Source: SFFI01 sp964398655 (GTDB taxonomy: Bacteria > Bacillota > Clostridia > Saccharofermentanales > DTU023). From it: a stretch of 53,160 nucleotides of DNA. Made by a program: the position numbers and the translations under genes. The notes below the pieces were generated by a model. The model was not told the DNA's origin, searched no databases, and worked only from the letters and a program-made list of their open reading frames with translations. Of this stretch, positions 15,603-23,249 are shown piece by piece. Position 1 is the stretch's first letter; every line of letters starts with the position of its first letter. The stretch spans positions 1 through 53,160 of the forward strand of contig CAYNNG010000011.1 of NCBI GenBank assembly GCA_964398655.1, written 5' to 3'.

Positions 15603-16874
15603 ATGGATGTACAGCTTTTCACCCAAATTCTACGGGACCCTAATTTCTTCAATCTCAAGAAGATGCAGTACAAGTTTGGGCAAGATGCCCTAGAGGCTTG
15701 CCTGGCCGAGCTTCGCGCCTCCCATTTCGAGCCCCTCCCCTTGCGGGACTTCCAAGGGCAGAATTTGGTGTATTTACCCCAGCAGCTCCGGGTAAGGCCT
15801 AGCAGCGTGAGGCTCCTTTACTCTCCCCATACAAACCGGGAAAGCTACGGGGTAGAGGCTATGACGCAAGAAATTTATCATAGCTTACGGATTGAGAACA
15901 TTGCCTCCAGCAGAAAGGCGATTAGGGAGCTTGTGGTTAATAATTCTTCTGGATCTGACCTTACCGCACACGGCAGCCTGCAAGACCAGGCCGGCCAGGA
16001 AGACCATGAAGACCAGGAATTAGCGCCTAGCTCGCAAAGCAGCCCTGCCGCATCCGCTGACATCCTCCTCGGCATGAAAAAAGCTCTGGACTTGATTAGC
16101 CAGCCCAGCTATAAAATTAGCACAGAACATCTCCAGCAAATTTATCAGCTGGCCATAGGACCAGGTCTCAGTCCAGAAAATCAGATCCCCGCCGGTTCTC
16201 TTTACCGCCACGACTCGGTTAATGTGGTAGGCCACCGCATGGGAGACCATGTACATATGGGGTTAGCGGCAGAAAAGCTGCCAGCTTACATGGCTGAATT
16301 TATAGCCTTTGCGCAGGCAAAGGATGATTTTGACCCTTTATATAAGGCCGCGATCCTGCATTTTTACCTAGCCTATCTCCATCCCTACTTTGACGGCAAT
16401 GGACGAACGGCCCGGCTCTTCCACCTCTGGCATCTGGTTCAGGCGGGCTTTCCCGCTGCCCTCTTTGTATCCTTTTCCTCATACATTGAAGAAAGCAAGA
16501 AAGCCTATTACCAGGCCTTCCAGTGGGTAGAGCAAAATCAAAAAATTAGCGGGGTCTTAGATGTCACGCCCTTTGTGGCCTATTTTGTGAACCAGGTTTA
16601 TAACCGTCTGCCGACCAGCCTGTCCAGACCTGACACCTTGGACAGGTATCGTGAACTGCACGAGCAGGGTAAAATCACGCCCAAAGAGCGTGAACTCTGG
16701 AATTTTATCTTGTCTTTTTATGGTTTGAGGGATTTTTCCAGCAAAGAGCTAGAAAAAGACTTTGGCCAGGCCGCCTATGCCACGATCTATAAATTCATTC
16801 AGAAATTCCACAAGTTCCAGCTGCTTGAACAGACAGATTTTAGTACGCGGCCGCGCTACAAAGTGAGGTCTTAG
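15603..16874 (+). CDS. Fic domain protein (AMP-transferase family), N-terminal self-inhibited class
   Basis: 423 residues. The catalytic Fic motif is 'HPYFDGNGRTARLFHLW' at about residues 259-275, with the metal/phosphate-binding residues of HPFx(D/E)GNGRxxR all present. An inhibitory helix motif (S/T)xxxE(G/N) is seen as SLRIEN near residue 97, which places it in the class where inhibition is N-terminal and in cis. Between them is a low-complexity linker (SGSDLTAHGSLQDQ...). The C-terminus looks like a winged helix ('ATIYKFIQKFHKFQLLE'). Fic enzymes transfer AMP to protein hydroxyls; the target is unknown. The start has AAGGAGG at 7 nt. No separate antitoxin gene is adjacent. Confidence 0.88.
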   Translation: MDVQLFTQILRDPNFFNLKKMQYKFGQDALEACLAELRASHFEPLPLRDFQGQNLVYLPQQLRVRPSSVRLLYSPHTNRESYGVEAMTQEIYHSLRIENIASSRKAIRELVVNNSSGSDLTAHGSLQDQAGQEDHEDQELAPSSQSSPAASADILLGMKKALDLISQPSYKISTEHLQQIYQLAIGPGLSPENQIPAGSLYRHDSVNVVGHRMGDHVHMGLAAEKLPAYMAEFIAFAQAKDDFDPLYKAAILHFYLAYLHPYFDGNGRTARLFHLWHLVQAGFPAALFVSFSSYIEESKKAYYQAFQWVEQNQKISGVLDVTPFVAYFVNQVYNRLPTSLSRPDTLDRYRELHEQGKITPKERELWNFILSFYGLRDFSSKELEKDFGQAAYATIYKFIQKFHKFQLLEQTDFSTRPRYKVRS

Positions 16875-16970
16875 GCCAGCTTAGCCTAGAGCCTTCGTGC
16901 TTTAGACTAGTGCCGCCCAAGTCTTACGTTTAAACTGAACCTTCTAAGGGATAGTCTACGGGATTGTCTT

Positions 16971-18413
16971 CTAGAAACTGATGACCGTCTTCTTCTGGGC
17001 CAGAGCCACGGTAACACCTCCATGAACCAGGCAGGTCTGGATAAGCTCACCTTGCCCAGTCGCCAAGACTGCGGCCCTCTCCGCCACGCTGTCGACACCC
17101 GCGACTTCTTCCATGCAGTCTGAGTAAGGGAAGTTGCCATGGGCCACCCTTAGCTGGTCAGCGGTGTAGGCTTGATAAGGCAGGTTCCAAAACTCTGCGG
17201 CTTCTCGGATCCCCTGGGATTGGGCGGGGAGGTCCAGGGAAGCCAGACCGCAAAGAGCCAAGGGGTTGCAGCCCACCGCGTCTATGGCTTCCTCAATAGC
17301 TTGGGAGACAAGGGAGGCCGGGACCGTTTCTTTGGCCCCAATGCCTATCACGATTGAGGGCACCAAGATCCGCAGGGTGTAGGGATTGTTTTGTGGCTGA
17401 GTAATATCTCCGGTCACGAGAGCCCAGGGAGATACCCCGCCCGCGGGGCTCAGGCCCACGGCTTCTTCGGTCGCCCGTTTCCAGGATACGGATATGTCCG
17501 CCTGCAAGGCGTCTTGACTTGCTACCACCCCAAGAGGGAGGGGGCCTTCCACAGGGAAATCACTATAGAGACTAACCAGCTTGCCCGCTAAGATGCGCTG
17601 GGAAATCCGTTTAACTTCTTTAGGATTGAGAATGTGGTAGTCCTTAAGTTGGGCCCAGTTGTCCACCGCCCAGAGTTTACGGCGGTCTGTACTGGTGGTC
17701 ACCACAGGGGTGGCTTCAATCGCTGTAGCCAGCGCCTCGGCTAGTCTATTGGCTACGTCAAAATGNNNNNNNNNNNNNNNNNNNNNNNNNNNNNNNNNNN
17801 NNNNNNNNNNNNNNNNNNNNNNNNNNNNNNNNNNNNNNNNNNNNNNNNNNNNNNNNNNNNNNNNNGTCAAAATGCTCACCAGGGGCGGACGGGAAAGATC
17901 ACCACTAAAGAAGCTGGGGCCGGGTCCCACCTGCGAGGCAGGCAGGGAGGTCGTTACCTCTTCTTCCACTTCCTTTGCTGCCACTTCGTTGGAAGCCTGC
18001 GGCCAAGCTTGGGAATTTAAGAGACAGCTTTCATGACCGACAGAATATTCACTGGCAGAAAAATCAGAACTTTCAGGAGTGGTCGATCTGGCAGGACAGA
18101 GAGCAAAGTCAAGGTCCTGGGTTTTGAGCTGGTCAATTTCTGCTCGGACGGTTTCGTCCTGCAAAGCCTCGCCGGTATATAGGCGCACGAAAATCTGGCC
18201 TTCTGATACCGCTGCTTGCAGGAGGTCAGCCAATTCTTGCGGAGCCAAACTAAGTGAATTATAAATCTGGCAGTGAGGCGGGCAAAGATCAAGAAGATCA
18301 GGATTCAGTAGAGAATCCTCATAGATGCAGACATCTGCATTAGCCAGCAGACTGGCCCCTCTCACCGTAATAAGCTCCGGCGCGCTTGCCTCAGCACCAA
18401 CAAAGTACAGCAT
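16971..18413 (-). CDS. cbiG: Fusion of a degenerate CbiF half-domain with CbiG (cobalamin biosynthesis), crosses a gap
   Basis: The frame reads through the N run. Residues 1-108 resemble the first half of precorrin-4 methyltransferase CbiF/CobM ('MLYFVGAEASAPELITVRGA', 'DSLLNPDLLDLCP'). However, the SAM-site GxGxGDP is now GAEASAP and HTGDP is YTGEA, and the second half is missing. A Ser/Glu-rich stretch leads to 'PPLVSIL', the gap, then CbiG: 'HFDVANRLAEALA', 'PVVTTSTD', and a complete C-terminal domain ('VIGIGAKETVPASLV', 'ALCGLASLDLPAQ', 'GGVTVALAQ'). The first part of the CbiG N-domain is absent. CbiG opens the ring lactone of cobalt-precorrin-5. The start has GGGAGG upstream. Whether it is active is doubtful. 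Confidence 0.7.
   Translation of the reverse strand: MLYFVGAEASAPELITVRGASLLANADVCIYEDSLLNPDLLDLCPPHCQIYNSLSLAPQELADLLQAAVSEGQIFVRLYTGEALQDETVRAEIDQLKTQDLDFALCPARSTTPESSDFSASEYSVGHESCLLNSQAWPQASNEVAAKEVEEEVTTSLPASQVGPGPSFFSGDLSRPPLVSILXXXXXXXXXXXXXXXXXXXXXXXXXXXXXXXXXXHFDVANRLAEALATAIEATPVVTTSTDRRKLWAVDNWAQLKDYHILNPKEVKRISQRILAGKLVSLYSDFPVEGPLPLGVVASQDALQADISVSWKRATEEAVGLSPAGGVSPWALVTGDITQPQNNPYTLRILVPSIVIGIGAKETVPASLVSQAIEEAIDAVGCNPLALCGLASLDLPAQSQGIREAAEFWNLPYQAYTADQLRVAHGNFPYSDCMEEVAGVDSVAERAAVLATGQGELIQTCLVHGGVTVALAQKKTVISF
17766..17865. other. Assembly gap (100 N) inside cbiG
   Basis: Both flanks carry GTCAAAATG (17757-17765 and 17866-17874). Simply merging the copies would shift frame and create a stop. 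A short residue of about 4 bp would restore the family motif S/T-G-H between 'VSIL' and 'FDVAN', so the real gap is probably tiny. Confidence 0.8.
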
Positions 18414-18638
18414 TTTTTCCTCCCAAAAGGATATACCCGTGTAGATATTAACAGATTTTTAATCTCTCGGAGAGTCGAAAGTGCGCAGATTTATTATATG
18501 TGTCAATTTTTCTGTGTAATACTGCTAAATTAATAGTCATATTATCATTATTAAGCTTTAAAACGTACCATAAAAAGTCCTCAGTCGAAAATTTTAATTA
18601 AAGAAATTTGTGATCTAAGAATTTTTTAGCCGCAGAGC
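18414..18638. other. AT-rich leader region upstream of cbiG
   Basis: No gene and no recognisable riboswitch on either strand. It probably holds the minus-strand cbiG promoter. Confidence 0.4.
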
Positions 18639-18667
18639 TTGACAGATTTCGCCTCGCGATATATTCT
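18639..18667 (+). promoter_or_regulatory. Sigma-A-like promoter of a candidate small RNA
   Basis: TTGACA (18639-18644), 17-bp spacer, TATTCT (18662-18667). The predicted start falls at about 18674, the foot of the next hairpin. No plus-strand protein gene lies downstream within range. Confidence 0.5.
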
Positions 18668-18672
18668 GTAAA

Positions 18673-18840
18673 CAGATCAGTTAGTTAAGGCTAACTGATC
18701 TGCCAAATACCTAATCAGCCTCTTTCCTCTTCTACCCTCCTAGGGAGGAGGCGCTACCCAAATAGACCTCTCTCTCCTTTGTGGCACTTCTGGGTAAGTT
18801 AAAGGCCCGGCAACCTCTCAGCTGCCGGGCCTTCTTCGTT
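18673..18840 (+). ncRNA. Candidate structured small RNA, family not recognised
   Basis: Starting at the predicted transcription start there is a perfect 12-bp hairpin (18673-18684 with 18691-18702, loop TTAAGG). A CCTCC/GGAGG hairpin follows near 18737-18749. TACCCA (18756-18761) then pairs with TGGGTA (18791-18796), and a GC-rich terminator comes at 18802-18833. The unit is about 165 nt, has no credible ORF, and lies between two minus-strand genes. It does not match the cobalamin, T-box, 6S or SRP RNA features I know. The minus strand could alternatively be read as the dehydrogenase terminator plus cbiG leader. Confidence 0.4.
18802..18833. terminator. GC-rich terminator hairpin, possibly bidirectional
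   Basis: An 11-bp perfect stem (AAGGCCCGGCA / TGCCGGGCCTT) with a 10-nt loop. On the plus strand CTTCGTT follows; on the minus strand TTTAACTT follows. It can end both the candidate RNA (+) and the hydroxyacid dehydrogenase gene (-). Confidence 0.75.
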
Positions 18841-18978
18841 GCATTAAAGAGTTCGTATTCTTTAAGAGATTGGGCCCTTAAGTTATCTATAGAACTTGCA
18901 CTCCTAAATCTTGGGCTCCTAAATTATGTTTAAAGCAATGATTTTTCCGCGTTATAACGCAATGATTTTCCCCGTTAT

Positions 18979-19923
18979 TTAGTTAACCAAATTGAGAGGA
19001 TCCCCGGCCAGCCAGGACCGCAGGTTATCCGCGACAATATCTGCCCGTTTGTACATAGCCTCCAAGCTCAGGAAGCCGACATGCGGGGTCAAGATGCAGT
19101 TGGGGGCCTTAAGCAGGGGGTGGTCCTCCGGAAGCGGGGGCTCCATGTCAAAGACATCGATGCCTGCGCCAGCCAGCTTGCCCTGCTGCAGGGCTTCGGC
19201 GAGCGCCGCCTCGTCTACAATGGGGCCGCGGGCGCAGTTGATCAAGATAGCGGTAGATTTCATTTGGGCTAAGCGGTTGGCATTGATAAAGCCACGCGTT
19301 TCCACATTAACGGGTAAGTGAATAGAGATAATATCCGACTCTGCCAGAACCTGGTCCAGCGGCACTTGATTGACGCCAGGGATATCCTTGTGGGACCGGT
19401 TGTAGGCCAAAACTTTACAGCCAAAGGCTTGGGTCAGCTGGGCAACCTTACTGCCAATATGGCCTAGGCCGATAATACCGAAGGTCCGGCCTTCCAGTTC
19501 CAGACCCATAAGGCCATAGCTGGTTTTACCAGACCGCACCGCACGGTCGGCAGCGGGCAGTTTGCGCAACAGGCTCAAGGTTAGGCCAAAGACCAATTCC
19601 GCCACGGCGACTGTGGAATAGCCTGAAGCATTGGCCACTTGAATACCCCTCTCCTTAACTGCTTCCATGTCCACATGGTCAAAGCCCGTAAAGGCTACAC
19701 AGATATATTTCAGCAGGGGACTTTCGTGAATAACTTCCGCGGGGAAGGGAAAGTTAGATAAAACTACGGCATCCGCGTCCTGGCAGCGTTCTACCAAGCT
19801 GGGAATGTCGGTCTTGCGGTCCGGGTAAAAGACCAACTCCGCCTTATTGCCTACCGCGGCCGTCAGCTTTTTCTCAAGATCAGTCTGGGGAATACCCAGG
19901 GGTTCCAATACTTTAATCTTCAT
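18979..19923 (-). CDS. D-isomer-specific 2-hydroxyacid dehydrogenase
   Basis: 314 residues, NAD(P)-dependent. The Rossmann motif is 'GRTFGIIGLGHIGSKVAQ'. Catalytic Arg is in 'LINCARGPIVDE', Glu in 'GIDVFDMEPPLP' and His in 'LTPHVGFLS', the complete R-E-H set of the family. The N-terminal catalytic domain ('VVLSNFPFPAEVI', 'YICVAFTGFDHVD') is also normal. Reduction of a 2-oxo acid to a D-2-hydroxy acid is expected; a role in disposing of 2-oxo acids from amino-acid fermentation is plausible but not shown. AAGGAAGG precedes the ATG by 8 nt. It is monocistronic. Confidence 0.9.
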   Translation of the reverse strand: MKIKVLEPLGIPQTDLEKKLTAAVGNKAELVFYPDRKTDIPSLVERCQDADAVVLSNFPFPAEVIHESPLLKYICVAFTGFDHVDMEAVKERGIQVANASGYSTVAVAELVFGLTLSLLRKLPAADRAVRSGKTSYGLMGLELEGRTFGIIGLGHIGSKVAQLTQAFGCKVLAYNRSHKDIPGVNQVPLDQVLAESDIISIHLPVNVETRGFINANRLAQMKSTAILINCARGPIVDEAALAEALQQGKLAGAGIDVFDMEPPLPEDHPLLKAPNCILTPHVGFLSLEAMYKRADIVADNLRSWLAGDPLNLVN

Positions 19924-20070
19924 AGCTAATCCTTCCTTCTTCCTGCTAAGCTCGCGGCCAGCCTAATTGCTGTCTAGGAGGCGGCTAGCCCTGCAGGGGG
20001 CGGCCGTCAGACTCAGGCTGGGCGCAAGACTTGATACTAACTATTTTATTCTACAACAATTCTTTCCCAG

Positions 20071-20733
20071 CTACTGCCGGGTGTTCTTCTTCCACTCGTA
20101 GCGCCGCCGCAGATTTTTGATTTCCTGGACCAGTTCCGGGCCGAAGAAGAGGATCAGGTTAATTAGAGACATGATGAGGGCCAACTTACCCGACCAGGGC
20201 GAGGTAAAGAGCATATAGGTCAAGGAAGCCAGGGCAATGAGGGCCAGCCACTTGATCTTCACAGGCAGGATGAAAAAGAGCAGAACCTCAAGGTCTGGCT
20301 GGTAGGCCGCAAAGGCCAGGAAGAGCGAGAGGTTGAGATAGTAGTTAGTGCTGGTGCCGGTGATGAAGCCTGCGATTATAGCTCCCAGCATTCCGCATAG
20401 ATAATAGACGTTGAAGCGGAAAGAACCCCAGTACTGCTCCAGGTACTGGCCAATCAGCCAGTAAAAGTAGAGCGTGATGAGAATAAAGAGCGGGCTGCTG
20501 GCAGGCGGCACAAAGACAAATGTGATGAGCCGCCAGATCTGTCCTCGCAGGATCAGTGGCCGGGAGAAGGCGAAAAATTGGCTCAGGATACCCACGCCCC
20601 GGTTCATGGGAGCCGAGATCAGGTCCACGGCATAGACCAGGCCCATGCCCACGACAATAATCTTCATGAGATTATCGATCGCATAGCGGCCATACTTGCG
20701 CTCTAATTTATTGATTAGTTGACTATTACGCAT
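20071..20733 (-). CDS. Rhomboid/Derlin-like membrane protein without catalytic residues
   Basis: 220 residues with about five to six hydrophobic helices. The cytosolic start 'LINKLERKYGRYAI' and 'RGQIWRLITFVFVPP' with 'YWLIGQYLEQYWGSFRFNVYY' resemble the WR motif and L1 region of the rhomboid superfamily. The protease GxSG serine motif is absent (the corresponding helix reads 'IIAGFITGTSTNYYLNLS') and no helix carries the partner His in the right place, so it is a pseudoprotease or Derlin-like. Its function in bacteria is unknown. AAGGAG precedes the ATG. The gene is divergent from aspA. Confidence 0.7.
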   Translation of the reverse strand: MRNSQLINKLERKYGRYAIDNLMKIIVVGMGLVYAVDLISAPMNRGVGILSQFFAFSRPLILRGQIWRLITFVFVPPASSPLFILITLYFYWLIGQYLEQYWGSFRFNVYYLCGMLGAIIAGFITGTSTNYYLNLSLFLAFAAYQPDLEVLLFFILPVKIKWLALIALASLTYMLFTSPWSGKLALIMSLINLILFFGPELVQEIKNLRRRYEWKKNTRQ

Positions 20734-20801
20734 GGTAACTCCTTTGATGTTGAGTTCTATTCAAGCAAGTAACTTCAAGTTTTATTAAATTATAGCAAAG
20801 C

Positions 20802-20830
20802 TTGTTCCCTCCCAGCGGGCTGGCTATAAT
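20802..20830 (+). promoter_or_regulatory. Promoter of aspA
   Basis: TTGTTC (20802-20807), 17-bp spacer, perfect TATAAT (20825-20830). The leader before the aspA ATG would be about 130 nt and contains CTGTG...CACAG and other short inverted repeats. On the minus strand ATTATA at 20789-20794 may serve as -10 for the rhomboid-like gene. Confidence 0.5.
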
Positions 20831-20967
20831 CAAGGAGCTGTGCCAGGCAAGACACAGTTGGCTGAAATACTACAGGTTTCCGCGGGTTTATTGACAGGCT
20901 CGCGGCCACGCTAGATCACCTAAGTTAGGTCCTAGTCTGGGCCTGTAAAAAATATAAGGAGTTCAAG

Positions 20968-22371
20968 ATGACTAAGAAAATCCGCATTGAGCACGATGCC
21001 GTAGGCGAACTGGAGATTGAGCCTAACGTATATTACGGCGTCCAGTCCAAAAGAGCTGAACACAATTTCCCTATTACGTTCGAAAAACTGCGTCCTGAAA
21101 TGATTGAAAGCTTGGCCCTGGTCAAGAAGGCCTGCTGCCTGGCCAACCTGCGCGCCGGGACCCTGGACGAAAGAAGGGCCAAGGCTATCCTTCAGGCCTG
21201 CGACGAAATTCTCGCCGGCAAATTCCACGAAGACTTTATTTGCGATCCTATCCAAGGTGGCGCCGGTACTTCTGCCAACATGAACGCCAACGAAGTCATC
21301 GCCAACCGGGCCACCGAGATCCTCGGCGGCGAGCTGGGCTCCTATGACCCTGTCCATCCCAACGACCATGTAAACATGGCCCAGTCCACCAACGACGTCT
21401 TCCCCACCTCCGGCAAGATCACAGTCATCCGCCTGCTGCGGGAAGCCTTGCCCAAGCTACGCGACCTGGAAGCCGCCTTCCGCGCCAAGGCTGAGGAATT
21501 CAATGACATCGTCATGGTTGGGTACACCCAGCTCCAAGATGCAGTGCCCATGCGTTTAGGCCAAGCCTTCCACGCCTACGCCGAAGCAATCAAGCGGGAC
21601 ATCGCAGAAATCGAAAAAACCGAGCACTACATGTACATCAACAACATGGGCGGCACCGCCATTGGCACAGGCATCAACGCCAGCAAATATTATCTGGACC
21701 ATATCAATGACTGCCTGGCCGAAGTTACCGGCTACCCCATGCAGACCGCGACGGACCTCTTCGACGGCACCCAGAACCTGGATAGCTTTGTAATTATTTC
21801 TTCCGCGATCAAGGCCATGGCCGTGACCCTCTCCAAGATCTCTAACGACCTCCGCCTCATGTCCTCCGGCCCCCGCGCCGCTTATAACATCATTAACCTC
21901 CCCGCCCGTCAAAACGGCTCTTCCATCATGCCTGGCAAGGTCAACCCCGTCATTCCGGAAGTAGTCAACCAGGTAGCCTTCAACATTATCGGCAACGATG
22001 TCACAATCTGCATGTGCGCCGAGGGCGGCCAGTTCGAGCTCAACGCCTTTGAGCCCGTACTCTTCTACAAGCTGTTTGAATCCATTATCGGCCTAGGCCA
22101 AGCCGCCTACACCTTAAGAGTCAACTGCATCGAAGGCATCACCGCCAACCGCGACCGCATCCAGCAAATGCTGGAAGGCAGCCTCGTCTTAGTCACTGCC
22201 CTCGTACCCCACATCGGCTACGAGAAATCCGCCGACATCGCCCACATCGCCATGCGGACCGGTGAAACCATCCGTGCCGTCACCCTGCGCGAGACCGACC
22301 TCACCGCCGAGCAACTCAACGAAATCCTAGACCCCATGAAGCTGACCCATCCCTCCAATGAGGCTAAGTAG
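20968..22371 (+). CDS. aspA: Aspartate ammonia-lyase
   Basis: 467 residues, full length. It converts L-aspartate to fumarate plus ammonia. Signature loop 'GSSIMPGKVNPVIPEVVNQ', plus 'GGAGTSANMNANEVIANRA', 'VHPNDHVNMAQSTNDVFPT' and 'YTQLQDAVPMRLG' identify the aspartase/fumarase family. 'RIEHDAVGELEIEPNVYYGVQ' at the N-terminus and the overall pattern favour aspartase over FumC. The start has AAGGAG at about 7 nt. The last codons (GCT AAG TAG) lie inside the first unit of a downstream tandem repeat. It fits amino-acid fermentation and ammonia release. Confidence 0.9.
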   Translation: MTKKIRIEHDAVGELEIEPNVYYGVQSKRAEHNFPITFEKLRPEMIESLALVKKACCLANLRAGTLDERRAKAILQACDEILAGKFHEDFICDPIQGGAGTSANMNANEVIANRATEILGGELGSYDPVHPNDHVNMAQSTNDVFPTSGKITVIRLLREALPKLRDLEAAFRAKAEEFNDIVMVGYTQLQDAVPMRLGQAFHAYAEAIKRDIAEIEKTEHYMYINNMGGTAIGTGINASKYYLDHINDCLAEVTGYPMQTATDLFDGTQNLDSFVIISSAIKAMAVTLSKISNDLRLMSSGPRAAYNIINLPARQNGSSIMPGKVNPVIPEVVNQVAFNIIGNDVTICMCAEGGQFELNAFEPVLFYKLFESIIGLGQAAYTLRVNCIEGITANRDRIQQMLEGSLVLVTALVPHIGYEKSADIAHIAMRTGETIRAVTLRETDLTAEQLNEILDPMKLTHPSNEAK

Positions 22372-22494
22372 CTGATTGCCAGGCTAGTTCGGGCTAAGTA
22401 GCTGGGCAACTGGTTTTGGCTTGCAGTTAGGCGACTAGTTGTGGCTAAGTAGTTAGACGACTGGTTGTGGTCAATAGTTAGGCAACTGGTTAGG
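22362..22494. repeat. About 27-bp degenerate tandem repeat overlapping the aspA stop codon
   Basis: Units begin at 22362, 22392, 22419, 22443 and 22470, with consensus GGCTAAGTAGNTNGGCAACTGGTTNTG. The first unit supplies the last two sense codons and stop of aspA. The rest is noncoding. Confidence 0.75.
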
Positions 22495-22519
22495 TAAAAT
22501 CCTAGTTTCAAATTAATGA

Positions 22520-22557
22520 CCCCCTGTTCTCGGGCTGGATAGCTTGAGAATAGGGGG
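22520..22557 (+). terminator. Hairpin downstream of aspA
   Basis: CCCCCTGTTCTC pairs with GAGAATAGGGGG (11 of 12 bp) around a 14-nt loop. No T tract follows, but the position after aspA fits a terminator. Confidence 0.5.
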
Positions 22558-22594
22558 GGTTCCCTTCCCAATAACTGATATTTGCCCTCGAATG

Positions 22595-22629
22595 GTGTGC
22601 AAATCACTGTTTAGGCCGAACTGCCAACC
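22595..22629 (+). repeat. Single copy of the dispersed GTAGGC-type repeat
   Basis: GTGTGCAAATCACTG then TTTAGGCCGAACTGCCAACC: the second half matches the copies at 47722 and 47944. An assembly gap begins 20 bp downstream. Confidence 0.6.
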
Positions 22630-22649
22630 AGGGTCGGGATCCCAGCCGC

Positions 22650-22749
22650 NNNNNNNNNNNNNNNNNNNNNNNNNNNNNNNNNNNNNNNNNNNNNNNNNNN
22701 NNNNNNNNNNNNNNNNNNNNNNNNNNNNNNNNNNNNNNNNNNNNNNNNN
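22650..22749. other. Assembly gap (100 N) next to IS3 remnant
   Basis: The flanks do not overlap. The missing orfB of the adjacent IS3-type element could lie here if the gap is larger than drawn. Confidence 0.9.
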
Positions 22750-22812
22750 AGGCTTTGCAGCAGCTTTGCTCTCCGAGGTGGCAAATTACTACATCGAACA
22801 TCCACGCATATT

Positions 22813-23112
22813 TTAGTCTCGGTTAAGCTCTTCTAAAAAGGATGTGGACTTTTTTAAGATTTCCACCTCCTCTTCAAGTTCATCTATACGCTGCTGAGCT
22901 TCCAGAAGCTGTTTATCTTTAGGGCTCAATTTTGCATTTCCGCTGAACCCTGCCCTCCCGTACTGCTTATAGGTTTCCATCCACCTTCTTACGGTGCTTT
23001 CACTTAACTCATACTTAGCAGCAATCAAATGCTCGCAGTTTTCGTACTCTGGAAGCAGCGCTTCCTCAGCTACGTCTATTTTGAATTGTGAGCTGTAGCG
23101 TTTACTTGTCAT
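22813..23112 (-). CDS. IS3-family transposase OrfA, element remnant
   Basis: 99 residues: helix-turn-helix of the IS3 OrfA type ('MTSKRYSSQFKIDVAEEAL', 'KYELSESTVRRWMETY') followed by the leucine-zipper-like 'QQRIDELEEEVEILKKSTSF'. The classic A-AAA-AAG slip heptamer for -1 frameshifting is present at 22849-22855, but the -1 frame stops nine codons later and no OrfB (DDE integrase) is visible, so OrfAB cannot be made from the sequence shown. It is either a truncated insertion or one interrupted by the gap at 22650. Terminal inverted repeats were not identified. Confidence 0.8.
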   Translation of the reverse strand: MTSKRYSSQFKIDVAEEALLPEYENCEHLIAAKYELSESTVRRWMETYKQYGRAGFSGNAKLSPKDKQLLEAQQRIDELEEEVEILKKSTSFLEELNRD

Positions 23113-23249
23113 TTTACTTGCTCATATTTCTCCTAGAGCCTTATTTTGAAGTCTATTTGTTTGCTCTACTTTTTAGAGAGCACTTCAATAGGACAGAATG
23201 CACGCTATTATTCGGTTTGGGAAATCCTCAGGGTTCCTATACCCGCCAG

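Noticed and set aside
18414..18840. Cobalamin riboswitch upstream of cbiG on the minus strand
   Set aside because: None of the conserved B12-box segments seen at 45154-45186 occurs here.
20831..20967. Riboswitch in the aspA leader
   Set aside because: Only short imperfect inverted repeats; no known motif core recognised.
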